Assembly (NCBI RefSeq): GCF_965363235.1
Contig: NC_134849.1
Location: forward strand, 51,282,122-51,346,121
Direction: 5' to 3'
Length of the DNA stretch: 64,000 nucleotides
Source: Mytilus galloprovincialis
Lineage: Eukaryota > Mollusca > Bivalvia > Mytilida > Mytilidae
Part shown: one piece after another, positions 41,740 through 53,099 of the stretch
How positions within the stretch are numbered: position 1 is the stretch's first letter
How the letters are laid out: each line of letters begins with the position of its first letter
The notes under the pieces: model-generated
Told to the model about the DNA's origin: nothing
Seen by the model: the letters and a program-made list of their open reading frames with translations, nothing else
The model's database searches: none
Position numbers and translations under genes: made by a program

Positions 41740-42123
41740 ATGGAATCATTTTGGAATGCATTGGCTTTAGCTTTGTCTAAGAAAAGTGAAAAATATTATG
41801 GAAATTATGATTGTACAGTGTGGGTTGGAGCTTTGGAGCATGGGGTCTATGGGAAAAAAGTTATGAATTGGCCTGATGGCACTAGAACTCTTGAAAGAGC
41901 TCACAGATTATCTTATATGCTAGATAAAAGAATATTAAAAGAAAATCTTCCCCGTTTCTCTCCAAACGGCAATCCTTTAGATATTTCACACCTTTGCCAT
42001 AACCCCAAATGTATTAAACCGGAGCACCTGATTTTAGAGTCGCACAGTATAAACATAGAGAGAATTTTCTGTAGACGGACAAAACAGTGTACAAATAATC
42101 ATTTACCGTGTTGTCTTATCTGA
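41740..42123 (+). CDS. I-PpoI-like His-Cys box (His-Me finger) endonuclease
   Basis: A 127-aa predicted DNA endonuclease. Its second half matches the pattern I recall for the Physarum homing enzyme I-PpoI. SHLCHN holds the catalytic His (H84), and N105 stands 21 residues on, as in I-PpoI (H98, N119). Zinc ligands C86, C91 and H96 keep the I-PpoI spacing, with C25 as likely fourth ligand. A second zinc site is C111, C117, H121 and C124 or C125. The protein ends CCLI, as animal relatives of this zinc-loop family do. I start at ATG 41740 because a GTAAGT...TTTTACAG intron (41658-41732) ends eight bases upstream; the ATG at 41665 would lie inside that intron. The gene is intact and convergent with the transposase. 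Confidence 0.85.
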   Translation: MESFWNALALALSKKSEKYYGNYDCTVWVGALEHGVYGKKVMNWPDGTRTLERAHRLSYMLDKRILKENLPRFSPNGNPLDISHLCHNPKCIKPEHLILESHSINIERIFCRRTKQCTNNHLPCCLI

Positions 42124-42133
42124 TGCAGGTAAT

Positions 42134-44551
42134 TTATTTATTTTTAACATGTCTTGATCGGAGTTTTTTGGCAAACGAATACTCTTGAGGCTGTTTTGCG
42201 GCCAGCCGTTTTGTCGGTAAAAGTTTGTTTTTCTCATAGTCTTTTTCCTCTTGATACTCATCATATATTTTATATAGTTCATGCTTTTTTGAGCATCTCT
42301 GATCTGTGTACTGCTTTGACTGCTTATATAATTTATGTTTTTCATTGTGTTGTTGAATATTTTTCAGACCTCGGGCAGCACGACTTCCTGGTTCGATGGG
42401 AACCCCAGCCGCTTTACAGAGTTTAACGATGGATTCTCCAGGGCCATTATTTACATTGTGTATAGCTGTATGTACCCTTCCTTTATAGTTTCTGGTAAAT
42501 GTTACATTGCTAGGTACAGTTGCACGTATTGCACGGTTAGTTGCTTCAGCTTTTTGTGTGTTAGTGTTTTTACATGTACGGTTTAGCATGGTAGGTCCAA
42601 GGCGATATTTTACGCATTCACGTAACAATGCTGCTGTGTTCTCTGATTTATTTAATTTAAAGTTATTTTTCAGATAAGCTGATTTTTCAGTCCATGTCTT
42701 CAAACTGTTCCTATTTGAACAAACAAGGGAATATTTTGTACACCCGTTATGATCACCCTGATAGCAAGAAACAATAGCATGACATGCATATGATAGGTGA
42801 ACTTTTACCCGTACAGAGTCCATATTGAATTTATCAAAGGCAGCATTGTACTCTGCCTGACAACGTACTGCCATATCTAATGCAAACCTTTTTAGCATTT
42901 TATCTTTCTCTGAAACTAATCGTGCTGGCATTATTTCCTTCAGACCTGACATTTTTTTAATAAAATTTCTATGATTTGCGGACACATGTCTTGTATCTAG
43001 AAAATGAATTGGCTGAGTATTGGTTGTACCAGCTTTAAAAAGAGACTCTGCAGCTCTAAATGCACTGCTGTCAGGGTCAGTGGTAATTTCTTGAACTTCC
43101 AGACCATCATTTTTCAGGTCTAACAAGCAGTCTTTAGCCCTTCGCTCCTCACTGCCTATGCTGTCATGCATTTCAATGTTTGCGGAACAGTGACCTTTGT
43201 GAGATTTAACTTTTGTTTTTGTTTTGTGTTCACTCTTATTTGAGCAAAGCTTAGACACTTGTCTTGTGCTTACAATACTGTGCTTATAAGTATTATTTTC
43301 TAACATGTTATATGTACATTGGGTAGCTGGTTGAAATGGTGTTTTACCCATTCCGGAATAAATAGGGTTATTATACATTCCGTCGGCCTGAATGTTAATA
43401 ATATTAGGATTATCACCTCTTAATATGTTTATTTCCTTAATTAATTTTCTTTTCTGAACCAAATCCTTTTGATTGTACTCTTCTATAATTTCAGAAACAA
43501 CATTAGCACTGTGTTGCATACTTGAAGTGGAAGGAGCTGGTATATTAGAACCAAGAAATAATTTCAGTTGTGCTGATAGCTATGTGATTAAGTGCGACTT
43601 GTATGGATAGATTAATAGCTGCTGTTCGACGACCACGTTTCTTAGCGATCACCTCATTGTAAAGGTTGAACATTTTTGAATGGTAAGAACACTCATTGCA
43701 GCTTGCCTTTTCCCTCCAGGCAAGCCCCTCTTTGCTGCTCTGCAGTTAAATCCCATGATATGAACCCTGTACACATAGGGGATATTTGTCTGTGTTCTAT
43801 GAAAACCTCATTCCACATCTGTTCAAGTTCATTGATCCGAAGGAGTCGAAAACTATTTTTCTCTGACCTGAAGTTGAAAAATGTTGCCAAAGTTGAAGTG
43901 AATTAGTTTTTTTATTTGTTAAACTAAGTTTGGAAAATGTGAAAATAATTTTATTTTGAATTACCTCCCTTACAATAGTGTTTTCTTTAAATAAGCTTTT
44001 TGATCAAATGTACTCTCAAAAGTGCATATTTTTTTCTTTGCCTGTGTTTTTATATATATTATATATAAAAACCATGCACTATTTAGCTCTTGAAAATATA
44101 TATAGGACTAGAAATTTTAAAATAAGTATAATCCTAGCTTGCATTTTCTTCAGATGTCACATTTAAAGAATTGGCATATAAGACACATGCCTTTTTCTTC
44201 ATAGTTGTTTATAAATGGCATTTTTAAACAAGTTTAATTATTTTTGAAAGCTTAATAACAAAAAAAGTATTCTTACCCTGTTTTTGTTTCATTTTCAGCA
44301 CATTTTTCAACTTCTGTTTTTGTAGGAGGCTTCGGCCTTAGAAAGCGAGCTGACTTTGTAGAGGCAGGAATTAGTTGAACATTCTTTTTATGAACAGATT
44401 TAGTCACTAAGTCATACAAGTCTTTTGGTAGTCTCACAAATTTGCCTTTTTCAGCAGGTTAAGTCTTATTTCTGTATTTTTTCCCCTTATTATATGGCTT
44501 GTTTCCTTTCTGAAATGTGTATTTCCTTAGACGCCATGGGATTAGACCCAT
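42134..44551 (-). pseudogene. DDE-type transposase, two exons, N-terminal half degraded
   Basis: The main frame (42134-43519) encodes 461 residues. Candidate catalytic acids are D46 (QADGMYNN), D148 or D150 (TTDPDSS) and E325 (NTQKAEATNR), followed by the conserved-looking KGRVHTAIHNVNNGPG. A Cys/His cluster (SCYQGDHNGC...C, 252-267) sits between the second Asp and the Glu, as in Mutator-like enzymes. Upstream on the same strand, 43520-43890 continues the protein with a CX2C zinc motif (SCNECSYHSKMFNLY), then IAKKRGRR, but in changing frames. A first exon (44277-44551, start MGLIPWRLRK) contains FVRLPKDLYDLV and ends at a GTAAGA donor; it carries one in-frame stop. So at least one stop and about two frame changes hit the N-terminal half. 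I recall long relatives in many invertebrates, often without a clear name. Confidence 0.75.
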
Positions 44552-44808
44552 TGTTATTGTAAGAATTGTTTGAAATGCACTTTATTCCAGTATTTTAATA
44601 TTTAAACATCAAATATAGGACCTTACAACTAAACAATCATGAATGACTAAGTTTTTTGTTTATATCTGATGGAACTGAAGGTGACCCCAGATGTAAGATT
44701 TTTTATATAAATCATATAAAAATCATCATGATGGCTAATCTCATTATTTTGTAATTTGACAAGTTCATATAATTTGACCTCTCTTCATTTAATTTTTGTA
44801 TCAGTGCT

Positions 44809-45256
44809 GACAGGCTTGTGTGCTATAACATAAACAGAAAGAAAAGATAAGGTGTATGTTTTTGTTATAGGGATAGTTTTTTGAAGCTTGTATGACAACT
44901 TTTTATGCATTTTATGGTATAGTACATAAAGAAGACAAAAATTCAACAAAATAAACAGATTGTAGTAAAACTAACCATGATTCAAATAGCTATTACACAA
45001 AGGCACAAGAAAAACACAAATACATAATGAGTTTATTAAGTAGACAAAAAAAATAATAATTTGAATAAAAAAAAAAAAATAGTGAACAGGAAAAAAACAC
45101 ATCTTGCCGCAAACAGGGTATAGTTACTAGAAGTACTATAAAAATACAATAATGAAAAAACTACCATTGTAACTTATTATTTTCTATTACTTACATAAAT
45201 AACAACAAGAATATAAGAATATTTTGATACTAAAAGGGGTTTGAAAGTACAGTATA
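44809..45256. repeat. Right 448-bp direct repeat
   Basis: This is the partner of 41208-41655, same orientation, with about eight differences including a short indel near the right end (AACAACAAGAAT against AACAGAAGAAT). It lies upstream of the transposase start, so it cannot serve both genes as an equivalent promoter. Confidence 0.85.
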
Positions 45257-46074
45257 GGTTGCACTTTGTAAATCACGTGTGATTTGCAAGTCACGCCTCT
45301 TTTGGGGAGAAATTGAATGTGCATAAAATACTGCTACTGTTTACATAGTTGTTGCCATGGATGCAAAGTAATTTTTTTTTAATTAAGACTTGATTGGAGA
45401 ATTAAATGGATATAAATAAAAATGTCTATTTATTTAACTTATTTTTCAGGAGGACTGGAAGACATTTGGGTGTTGAGTCAAATTTAAACGAAAAATTCAG
45501 TGCGAACCTGCAATGTTTATAAATGGAGGGCAGTAAAACTTGAAAATATGCCGCACAGCTATATGTTTTTATTAGTGCAAAAAAAAGTAGTGCATGTCTC
45601 CTTTCCAGGGAAATATAACATTCTCCTCAAAACTTCCTGAATGAAGAGTGACTGCATATGCAATTTAGGCAGTTCCTATGGAAAACTGCATTGCTGGTTT
45701 TACACAAGTGCAACCTCCATCCAAATCACAATGTTCAATTTTCTTCAATTTCTACTTAAAATTGGCTGTCAAAATGGTAACATTCCAAATTTCAATAACA
45801 GTTAACAGCAAATACAATCTCACAATAACAGATAACAATCAAAATAATAGTCCTATAACAGCTAACAAGGAATAAGACAATAACAGCTAACAGTAAATAT
45901 ATTTTCAGAATAACAGATAACAAAGAATTAAATTACCCCATAACAGCATAACAGTTAAACCCTCGCCCTCCCTCAGTATCCACAGTTAATCTAAGTTTAA
46001 GTCTAAGAAGTCAAAGTCAGATGTCAGAATAGGTAACAAAAGAGACAATAATACATAAACAAATAAAGACTACT
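45257..46074. repeat. Spacer with ATAACAG-type reiterations
   Basis: No gene is seen. From 45790 to 45960 the motif ATAACAGATAACAA or ATAACAGCTAACA repeats about seven times irregularly. A hairpin-like AAATCACGTGTGATTT stands at 45270-45285. Confidence 0.5.
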
Positions 46075-46450
46075 TTATATGGTGTGTAGAACAATTGTAA
46101 GGTGTACATGTCAGACTGGCACGTTTTATCTGACCTTTTCTAATTTCAAGGTCAATATGATAGCATTATTTAAGTTTTGGTGGTTTTGTATGTTTCTTAG
46201 ATAATATTAGAAATAAATCAGTTGTATGACCTGATTGGAAGTTGTAAATATCTGTCTGGCAGGTTTCATCTGACCTTAAGCTTTTTTCATGGTTCATTTG
46301 ACAATCTTTAAGTTTTGGTGGTTTGGTCAAATTTCAGATACTATAAGCAATAGGGACAGTTTATTTGGTGTATGCAATAATTATAAGGTTTCATGTTGTC
46401 TAGCCGGTTTCATGTGACCGTGACCCAATTCTCTTGGTATTATACTAATG
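46075..46450. repeat. Degenerate tandem repeat, third locus of the TTGACC family
   Basis: Units with AAGGTGTACATGTCAGACTG, TATCTGACCTT and CATGGTTCAT match 39690-40617. Confidence 0.6.
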
Positions 46451-46879
46451 TAAGTATTTATTTTTATGCCCCTACCTAAAAGTTTGAGGGCATATCGTTT
46501 TACCCCTATCCACCAATTCTTCCGTCTATTATGGGTATATAGTTATTTCTACAGTTTGAATCCTAGGGAGTTTTCACTTTGCTGTCTGTTTGTATGTATA
46601 TATTGAAGGACTGTGCATGTGGTCAGGATTTTGATTTTTATTAGCTAAAGATTGCATAAAATGCAATCAAAACCTTATGGGACTGACTTGATATCTAAAT
46701 ATTCCAAGGCTTATCACTACCTTTTTTGATACTAAAAATATAGTGCATTGATCATAACATTCTATACATCATATCCATGAACATTTCCAGAAATTTATCA
46801 ATGTTTTCCAGAAATTGATCAATGTTTTCCAGAAATTTATCAATGTAATATATGCTCAGATAATCAAAGCACAAAATGA
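46451..46879. repeat. Part of a TATGCCCC-type repeat and a short tandem array
   Basis: TTATGCCCCTACC...GAGGGCATA (46484-46497 region) is a decayed hairpin end like that at 29804. At 46782-46845 a 25-bp unit (TTTCCAGAAATTTATCAATG) repeats three times. No gene is seen. Confidence 0.45.
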
Positions 46880-47930
46880 TGTTTCACTTGTCAAGAAAAT
46901 TACATAACTTTTGCAAGATGCAGGAATCTAATATCTGTTCTAATAAATTGTTACCACAGAGATATGTCTGGCTTTTTTGTAATTTTGATAATGCAAATGT
47001 TGAAATTAAAATTTCAGCACTATAACATGTAAGTTTTGCAAATATATTCAAAGTCAATAAACTATGACTAAAGGTACATGACTTAACTATCTCCATGGAA
47101 ATGAGATGTGCCAATGCTAATACAACTGCATACCAAATACCATTGACTTATCATAACTAGTTCCCTTTAAACAAACATAAAAAAAATCTAAAACAGGTCA
47201 ACTAAGCCAAATTTCAAAGTCAATAAACCATAACTAAGGATTGGGGTAAATAATCTCCATGGAAATGAGATGTGCCAATGCTAAAACAACTGCATTCCGA
47301 ATATCATTGACCTACCACTAGTGGTTCCCCATAAACTGATCTAACCACAAACTAATACATGAAAACTTGAGCAAAAGGTTCAAAGTCAATTGACCATGAC
47401 TGAGGTGGCAGGGCCAAATAATCTCCACGGAAATGAGATATGCCAATTATTATACAACTGCACACCAAATATCATTTATTTATCACTAGTGGTTTCCCAT
47501 AAACTGACCTAATCACAAACTATTACATGAAAACTAAGCAAAAGTTTCAAAGTCAATAGACCATGACTGAGGGGGCAGGGCCAAATAATTTCCATGGAAA
47601 TGAGATATGCCAATGCCTATGTAACTGCATACCAATTATCATTAACTAACCATTAGTGGTTCCTCATACACTGACCTAATCACAAACTTATACATGAAAA
47701 CTAAGCAAAGTTTCAAATTCAATAGACCATAACAGAGGGGGTGGGGCCAAATAATCTCCATGATAATGAGATGTGCCAATACTTATATAACTGCATACCA
47801 AACATCTTTGACAGACAATTAGTGGTTCACCAGAAACTAGACCTAATCACAAACTAATACATTGTTGATGCCGCTGGACACAGCATACCTATGTCTCACT
47901 TTTTGACTCCTTCAAGCGAGACAAAAATAG
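46880..47930. repeat. Tandem repeat array, unit about 165 bp
   Basis: Five units, each with CTCCATGGAAATGAGAT, TGCCAATG, AACTGCATACCAAAT and CACAAACTAATACATGAAAA. The CTCCAYGGAAATGAG motif recurs near 47091, 47250, 47423, 47588 and 47757. The right end is CATACCTATGTCTCACTTTT then TCAAGCGAGACA. It is the core of another pearl-like element. The 76-codon minus frame is a shadow. Confidence 0.75.
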
Positions 47931-48489
47931 AATGATGACATTGCTAAAATCATCTTTAAAATGGAGTTATGCCCTCTTTGTCTAGAATTGCTGTTAAATC
48001 AACTACAACCAAGGCAATATTTAATTTTTCTTCCCACTGATAATTTAAGCAATCTTTACCGTTCAGTGCTTTAATACAAACACTTAGATTAATATTTGCT
48101 CTTTTTGAAGATACTGATACATGTAGTTGAACTTTGCCATTTTTGGAGTATTTACTTGCATAAAAAGAGCATTTCCAGATAACTTTTCCTCCAGTTTGAA
48201 TGATAGGAAGTTAATCACTTGGTGCCTGTTTCTACATGTATATTTAAGGTGTGCATGTGGTCAGGATTTTCATTAATATTTGCTCTTTTTGGAGATAATT
48301 GAACTTTGTCAATTTTGCGGTATATGCGGTTAAATGTTATTATATAGTTATTATTATAATTACACTTTGCATTTGAAGGGGTATCAATTGTGTCTCCCAG
48401 ACACACTTCTATCTCAAAGAAAGTCCTACATTGACTTTGTGATAAAACAGTTAGTTCAGAGTGAACCTCACTGAGAATGAGATAAACCC
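47931..48489. repeat. Spacer with a diverged internal duplication
   Basis: TATTTGCTCTTTTTGAAGAT (48092) and TATTTGCTCTTTTTGGAGAT (48279) mark two diverged copies of a ~190-bp segment, each with GCATGTGGTCAGGATTTT-type or AACTTTGCCATTTT neighbours. No gene is seen. Confidence 0.45.
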
Positions 48490-49879
48490 TTTTTATATGA
48501 CCACAAAATTTGAAAAATTTTTCGTCGTATATTGCTATCACGTTGGCGTCGTCGTCTGCGTCGTCGTCGGCGTCGTCGTCGTCGTCCGAATACTTTTAGT
48601 TTTCGCACTCTAACTTTAGTAAAAGTGATTAGAAATCTATGAAATTTTAACACAAGGTTTATGACCACAAAAGGAAGGTTGGGATTGATTTTGGGAGTTT
48701 TGGTCCCAACATTTTAGGAATTAGGGGCCAAAAAGGGCCCAAATAAGCATTTTCTTGGTTTTCGCACTATAACTTTAGTTTAGGTGAATAGAAATCAATG
48801 AAATTTAAACACAAGGTTTATGACCACAAAAGGAAGGTTGGGATTGATTTTGGGGGTTTTGGTTCCAACAGTTTAGGAATTGGGGGCCAAAAAAGGGCCC
48901 AAATAAGCATTATTCTTGGTTTTCGCACAATAACTTTAGTATAAGTAAATAGAAATCAATGAAATTTAAACACAAGGTTTATGACCACAAAAGGAAGGTT
49001 GGGATTGATTTTTGGGGTTGGATGTTACAACAGTTTATGAATTAGGGGCCAAAAAGGGGCCCAAATAAGCATTATTTTTGGTTTTGCACCATAACTTTAG
49101 TATAAGTAAATAGAAATCTATGAAATTTAAACACAAGGTTTATGACCATAAAAGGAAGGTTGGGTCTGATTTTGGGAGTTTTGGTCCTAACAGTTTAGGA
49201 ATAAGGGGCCCAAAGGGTCCAAAATTGAACTTTGTGTGATTTCATCAAAAATTGAATAATTGGGGTTCTTTGATATGCCGAATCTAACTATGTATGTAGA
49301 TTCTTAATTTTTGGTCCCGTTTTCAAATTGGTCTACATTAAGGTCCAAAGGGTCCAAAATTAAACTTAGTTTGATTTTAACAAAAATTGAATCCTTGGGG
49401 TTCTTTGATATGCTGAATTTAAAAATGTACTTAGATTTTTAATTATTGGCCTAGTTTTCAAGTTGGTCCAAATGGGGGTCCAAAATTAAACTTTGTTTGA
49501 TTTCATCAAAAATTGAATAAATGGGTTCTTTGATATGCCAAATCTAACTGTGTATGTAGATTCTTAATTTTTGGTCCAGTTTTCAAATTGGTCTACATTA
49601 AGGTCCAAAGGGTCCAAAATTAAACTAAGTTTGATTTTAACAAAAATTAAATTCTTGGGCTTATTTGATATGCTGAATCTAAATATGTACTTTGATTTTT
49701 GATTATGGGCCCAGTTTTCAAGTTGGTCCAAATCAGGATTCCATATCAAGTATTGTGCAATAGCAAGAAATTTTCAATTGCACAGTATTGCACAATAGCA
49801 AGAAAAATCTAATTGCACAATATTGTGCAATAGCAATTAATTTTCAATTGGAGTTATCTTTCTTTGTATAGAATAGTAG

Positions 49880-50165
49880 TTGATAACATATGTTGGAAAT
49901 TTGCCAGACATGACTATGATGTCATTTTCTATTTTTATTTGCCAATAACTTTATGTAAATAACTTCATTGGAAATTTGCCAATATAAAATGTTGCTGATG
50001 AAGCTTTTTTTCCTTATCTTATCTAAAATGTTTTTAGATAATGTATGTTGGAAATTTGCCAGACATGACTATGATGTCATTTTCTATTTTTATTTGCCAA
50101 TAACTTTATGTAAATAACTTCATTGGAAATTTGCCAATATAAAATGTTGCTGATGAAGTTTTTTT
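49880..50165. repeat. Direct duplication, unit about 155 bp
   Basis: ATGTTGGAAATTTGCCAGAC occurs at about 49890 and 50045 and is followed in both by the same ~120 bases, ending AATATAAAATGTTGCTGATG then AAG. The two copies are almost identical, so the duplication is recent. Confidence 0.8.
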
Positions 50166-50197
50166 TATTGTTTTATACAATAAACAATGTATATTCA

Positions 50198-51464
50198 CAG
50201 TGTTCTCCCCAGGCCCTTAAAGGACCACGGGCCCGGGATGTATAATTTTCTACCGCGGTGGTATCGTTCTTGCCGCGATGTATAATTTTTCTCCGTGGTG
50301 CTAAAGTTTTTGGTAAAAAAATCGTAAATCGGTAAAGTTTGAGACGACTTGTTCAACTTTCCGTGAGGTTTAAAATTTTACATGAAAACTGACCAGTTCT
50401 AACCAGTTTAATCCAGATCTGACAGGTAGATTGTTTACACCACGTGATCAATTTACCTTTTGAGGTTAACCTTGATGATTGGATTTAATCGATGTACATG
50501 ATTCTTTTGTGTTTTAATTAATTAAGAGATCATAATTTTAATAACAGACTTGTGAGGGACAAGCAGACATTTGTTAATGAACGCCAGTCTCGAGTCAAAA
50601 TAATTTGCCTGTTGGAAATTAATTGTGGAGTTACTTCCCCTGATTTTGCTTATCACAAATAAATGCTCCTCAAATATAATTTCTCATTGAAAATAAAAAT
50701 AAATTACAAATTGAATGCAAAATTATATTAGAATGTTACATTAAGGATAAAAACTTTCTTAGAACATACCAACAAAAATGTTTTGAAAATTATTTTTGAG
50801 AATCATACTTTTATTGATGCACAGACATATTATATTAAATTAGTAGATTTTTCAATTTTTTATTAATATGACTGTGCATAGGCTGACAAGCCCGCTGCCA
50901 AAATTACAATATAATCCAAAGCAGGGCTACAGCTAAAGATGAACTAGTGGATAGATATATTTATATAAGTACTGTTCATGTCTGAACAAAGTATTAACTA
51001 TAAAAATAATTTGTAGTTGTTTAAAAGAATCAGGTCTAAAACTATGGAAAATAGTTTTAATCTACTGAAGGTTCTGTATCAAAATTTAATCTTGTTCAAA
51101 GTTAATTGTTATGGTGAAATCTAACATGGGGAATGTGTAGTGTCACTACAAGTATCAGGACAAAATGCCTTGATCAAAAAATATAAGAAGTGACTTTAGT
51201 TTAAAGACTAATTGTGCTTTCATTTATCTATTCTTCAAAGATATTAAAGTATACAAACTGTTTATTGATTTACTTTTTCTACCAATAATTTTCTGACCCA
51301 AAGTCCATACAACACAGTACCACAGTTCACAAAACAAAGGCAAAAAGGTAATGACAAAAACTAACAAGAAAAAAATAAGCGACGCAACGTGACACAAAAT
51401 ATTGTAAAATTCATTTCGTCACGCGTTACCCTGGTGCTATCAAAAAATCCTGGGGAGAACACTG
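50198..51464. mobile_element. hAT-like TIR element nested in repeat copy C
   Basis: The ends are CAGTGTTCTCCCCAGG and CCTGGGGAGAACACTG, a perfect 16-bp inverted pair. ATATTCA flanks both sides (50191-50197 and 51465-51471); shifting by one base allows an 8-bp ATATTCAC. The undisturbed target is visible in copy A (around 32935). The length is 1267 bp with no transposase frame. CAGNG ends and a 7-8 bp duplication fit hAT. Confidence 0.88.
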
Positions 51465-52035
51465 ATATTCACTTTTACTACCAACCAATCTTTACCATTC
51501 AGTGATAACAAGCACTTTATTTTACATTTTAATATTTTATGATGTATTTAAAAGAGTAGTTATTGTTGCAAACTCCATTAGAAATTTGAATTGATATCAG
51601 TTTTGGAAAAAGGGAAACGGGGATGTGAAAAAAGGGGGGGGGTTTAAATTTTTCTCATTTCAGATTTCATAAATAAAAAGAAAATTTCTTCAAACATTTT
51701 TTTTGAGAGGATTAATATTCAACAGCATAGTGAATTGCTCAAAGGCAAAAAAAAACTTTTAAGTTCATTAGACCACATTCATTCTGTGTCAGAAACCTAT
51801 GCTGTGTCAACTATTTAATTTTAGATTTAAATAAGTTTGAAGAAGAAATCTTTAATTGATTTGTAAAATCTTGACATTTGTTTTGTGTAAAAAAAAACAT
51901 GTAATGTCAAAAATTTGATCACAAACCAAATTCAGAGCTGTATCACGCTTGAATGTTTTGTCCATACTTGCCCCAACTGTTCAGGGTTCGACCTCTGCGG
52001 TCGTATAAAGCTGCGCCCTGCGGAGCACCTGGTTT

Positions 52036-53099
52036 CTATTTATAGCAAACCAAGAATATTCCACCTTTAAAATATAAAATTAAACCCAAGCATAATACAA
52101 AGAAAACATATGCATAAATTTATTTTGTTAAAAATAAGAATACCAAAATTCTTTAACACAACAAAATATCATTCAAACATCAAATTCAAATTATATGTGC
52201 ATGTACTTTTACAACCAAATTTTGAATAACATCATGAACATTTTAAATAAAATTTAATTAAAAAATCAATCCTTCAGTAGAACTGTTCAAATAATTCTTT
52301 TCTTAACAATGAATTTAATGTAAAATTAGATGCAGCTCATTTGTTTTTAAATTCAATGGGAGATAACTCTTCTGATTTTGAAAATTTTTTATGAATGAAA
52401 TTTGAAGGCATTTTCTGCTGTTATTTGTTTTTCATTTAATAAATATTTCATTGAAATGAAAATATACTGAGGTTAAAATTTTCAAGACATTTTGGGACAA
52501 CAGTGGTAGTTGCTCATGATCAAATATCCCAATTAGGAGGGAAAAAACTGAATTTCTCTCTACTTAGCATTATTACACTACAAGTAGATGTTTCTCTGGT
52601 AAAAATCTACAAATAAATGTCAAATCATTTAAAAACACTACATATATAGAATGAAAGAGAACAAAAGCTTGAAGCTATCTGTAGTATTGTTTTGGGGTAT
52701 CAAGTGATATGAGTATGAGGGTATGTGGGTTAAAAACAATAAATTATTTGAATAATTTAAATTCCAAAATATGTACATGATGTATGGGATGATATAATAT
52801 TAAGAACGTTTACTAAGACTTGAAAAAAAAACATTTCTGATGTCTGTTTTATACACAATAGAGGTAATTAGATTTGTATATAAAATGTATTTCCTAAAAC
52901 TAATCAATGTTATAAAAAAACATATGGCAGACAAAAAATAAAAATATTTAAAAAAAAATTGAAATTAAGTTTTTTAAATGACAAATTGTTCATATTCTCT
53001 CAAAATTAAAATTTCAATGAAAATTGAATTAAGGATATGAATCAGTACTGAAACCATTGGCAAATTTAATTCTAAATATATCAGCATGTTCATGATTTT
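52036..53099. other. 3' flank of the zDHHC gene
   Basis: AT-rich with no exon. The 3' UTR of the minus-strand zDHHC gene must occupy the right part. Confidence 0.4.

Larger units (their letters stand above)
41208..45256. mobile_element. Composite element: His-Cys box nuclease plus DDE transposase between direct repeats
   Basis: A 4.05-kb unit bounded by two 448-bp direct repeats (41208-41655 and 44809-45256) that differ at about eight sites by eye. Between them are two convergent genes, an I-PpoI-like nuclease on plus and a transposase on minus, whose stop codons are 10 bp apart. The flanks just outside show no shared target duplication or inverted ends that I can find. The near-identity of the repeats and the 461-codon open transposase frame suggest recent activity, although the N-terminal part of the transposase is broken. 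The direct repeats do not look like retroviral LTRs: they lack TG...CA ends, no reverse transcriptase lies between them, and both proteins are DNA-acting. Confidence 0.75.
48490..52035. repeat. Dispersed repeat family T, copy C, carrying two later insertions
   Basis: It starts near 48497 (ATATGACCACAAAATTT hairpin) and has the same order of subunits as copy A, with three palindromic units (49750-49840). Homology resumes after the insertions and ends at TGCGGTCGTATAAAGCTGCG (52000 region) and CCCTGCGGAGCACCTGG. A ~157-bp duplicated segment (49880-50165) and the TIR element at 50198-51464 are absent from copies A and B. Confidence 0.8.

Noticed and set aside
41208-45256. LTR retroelement reading of the 448-bp direct repeats
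   Set aside because: The repeats lack TG...CA ends, there is no reverse transcriptase, integrase or capsid frame, and the two genes are convergent and encode a DDE transposase and a His-Cys box nuclease.
48468-48668. Arginine-rich minus frame
   Set aside because: The Arg run is the CGTC/CGG microsatellite of repeat family T read in one frame.
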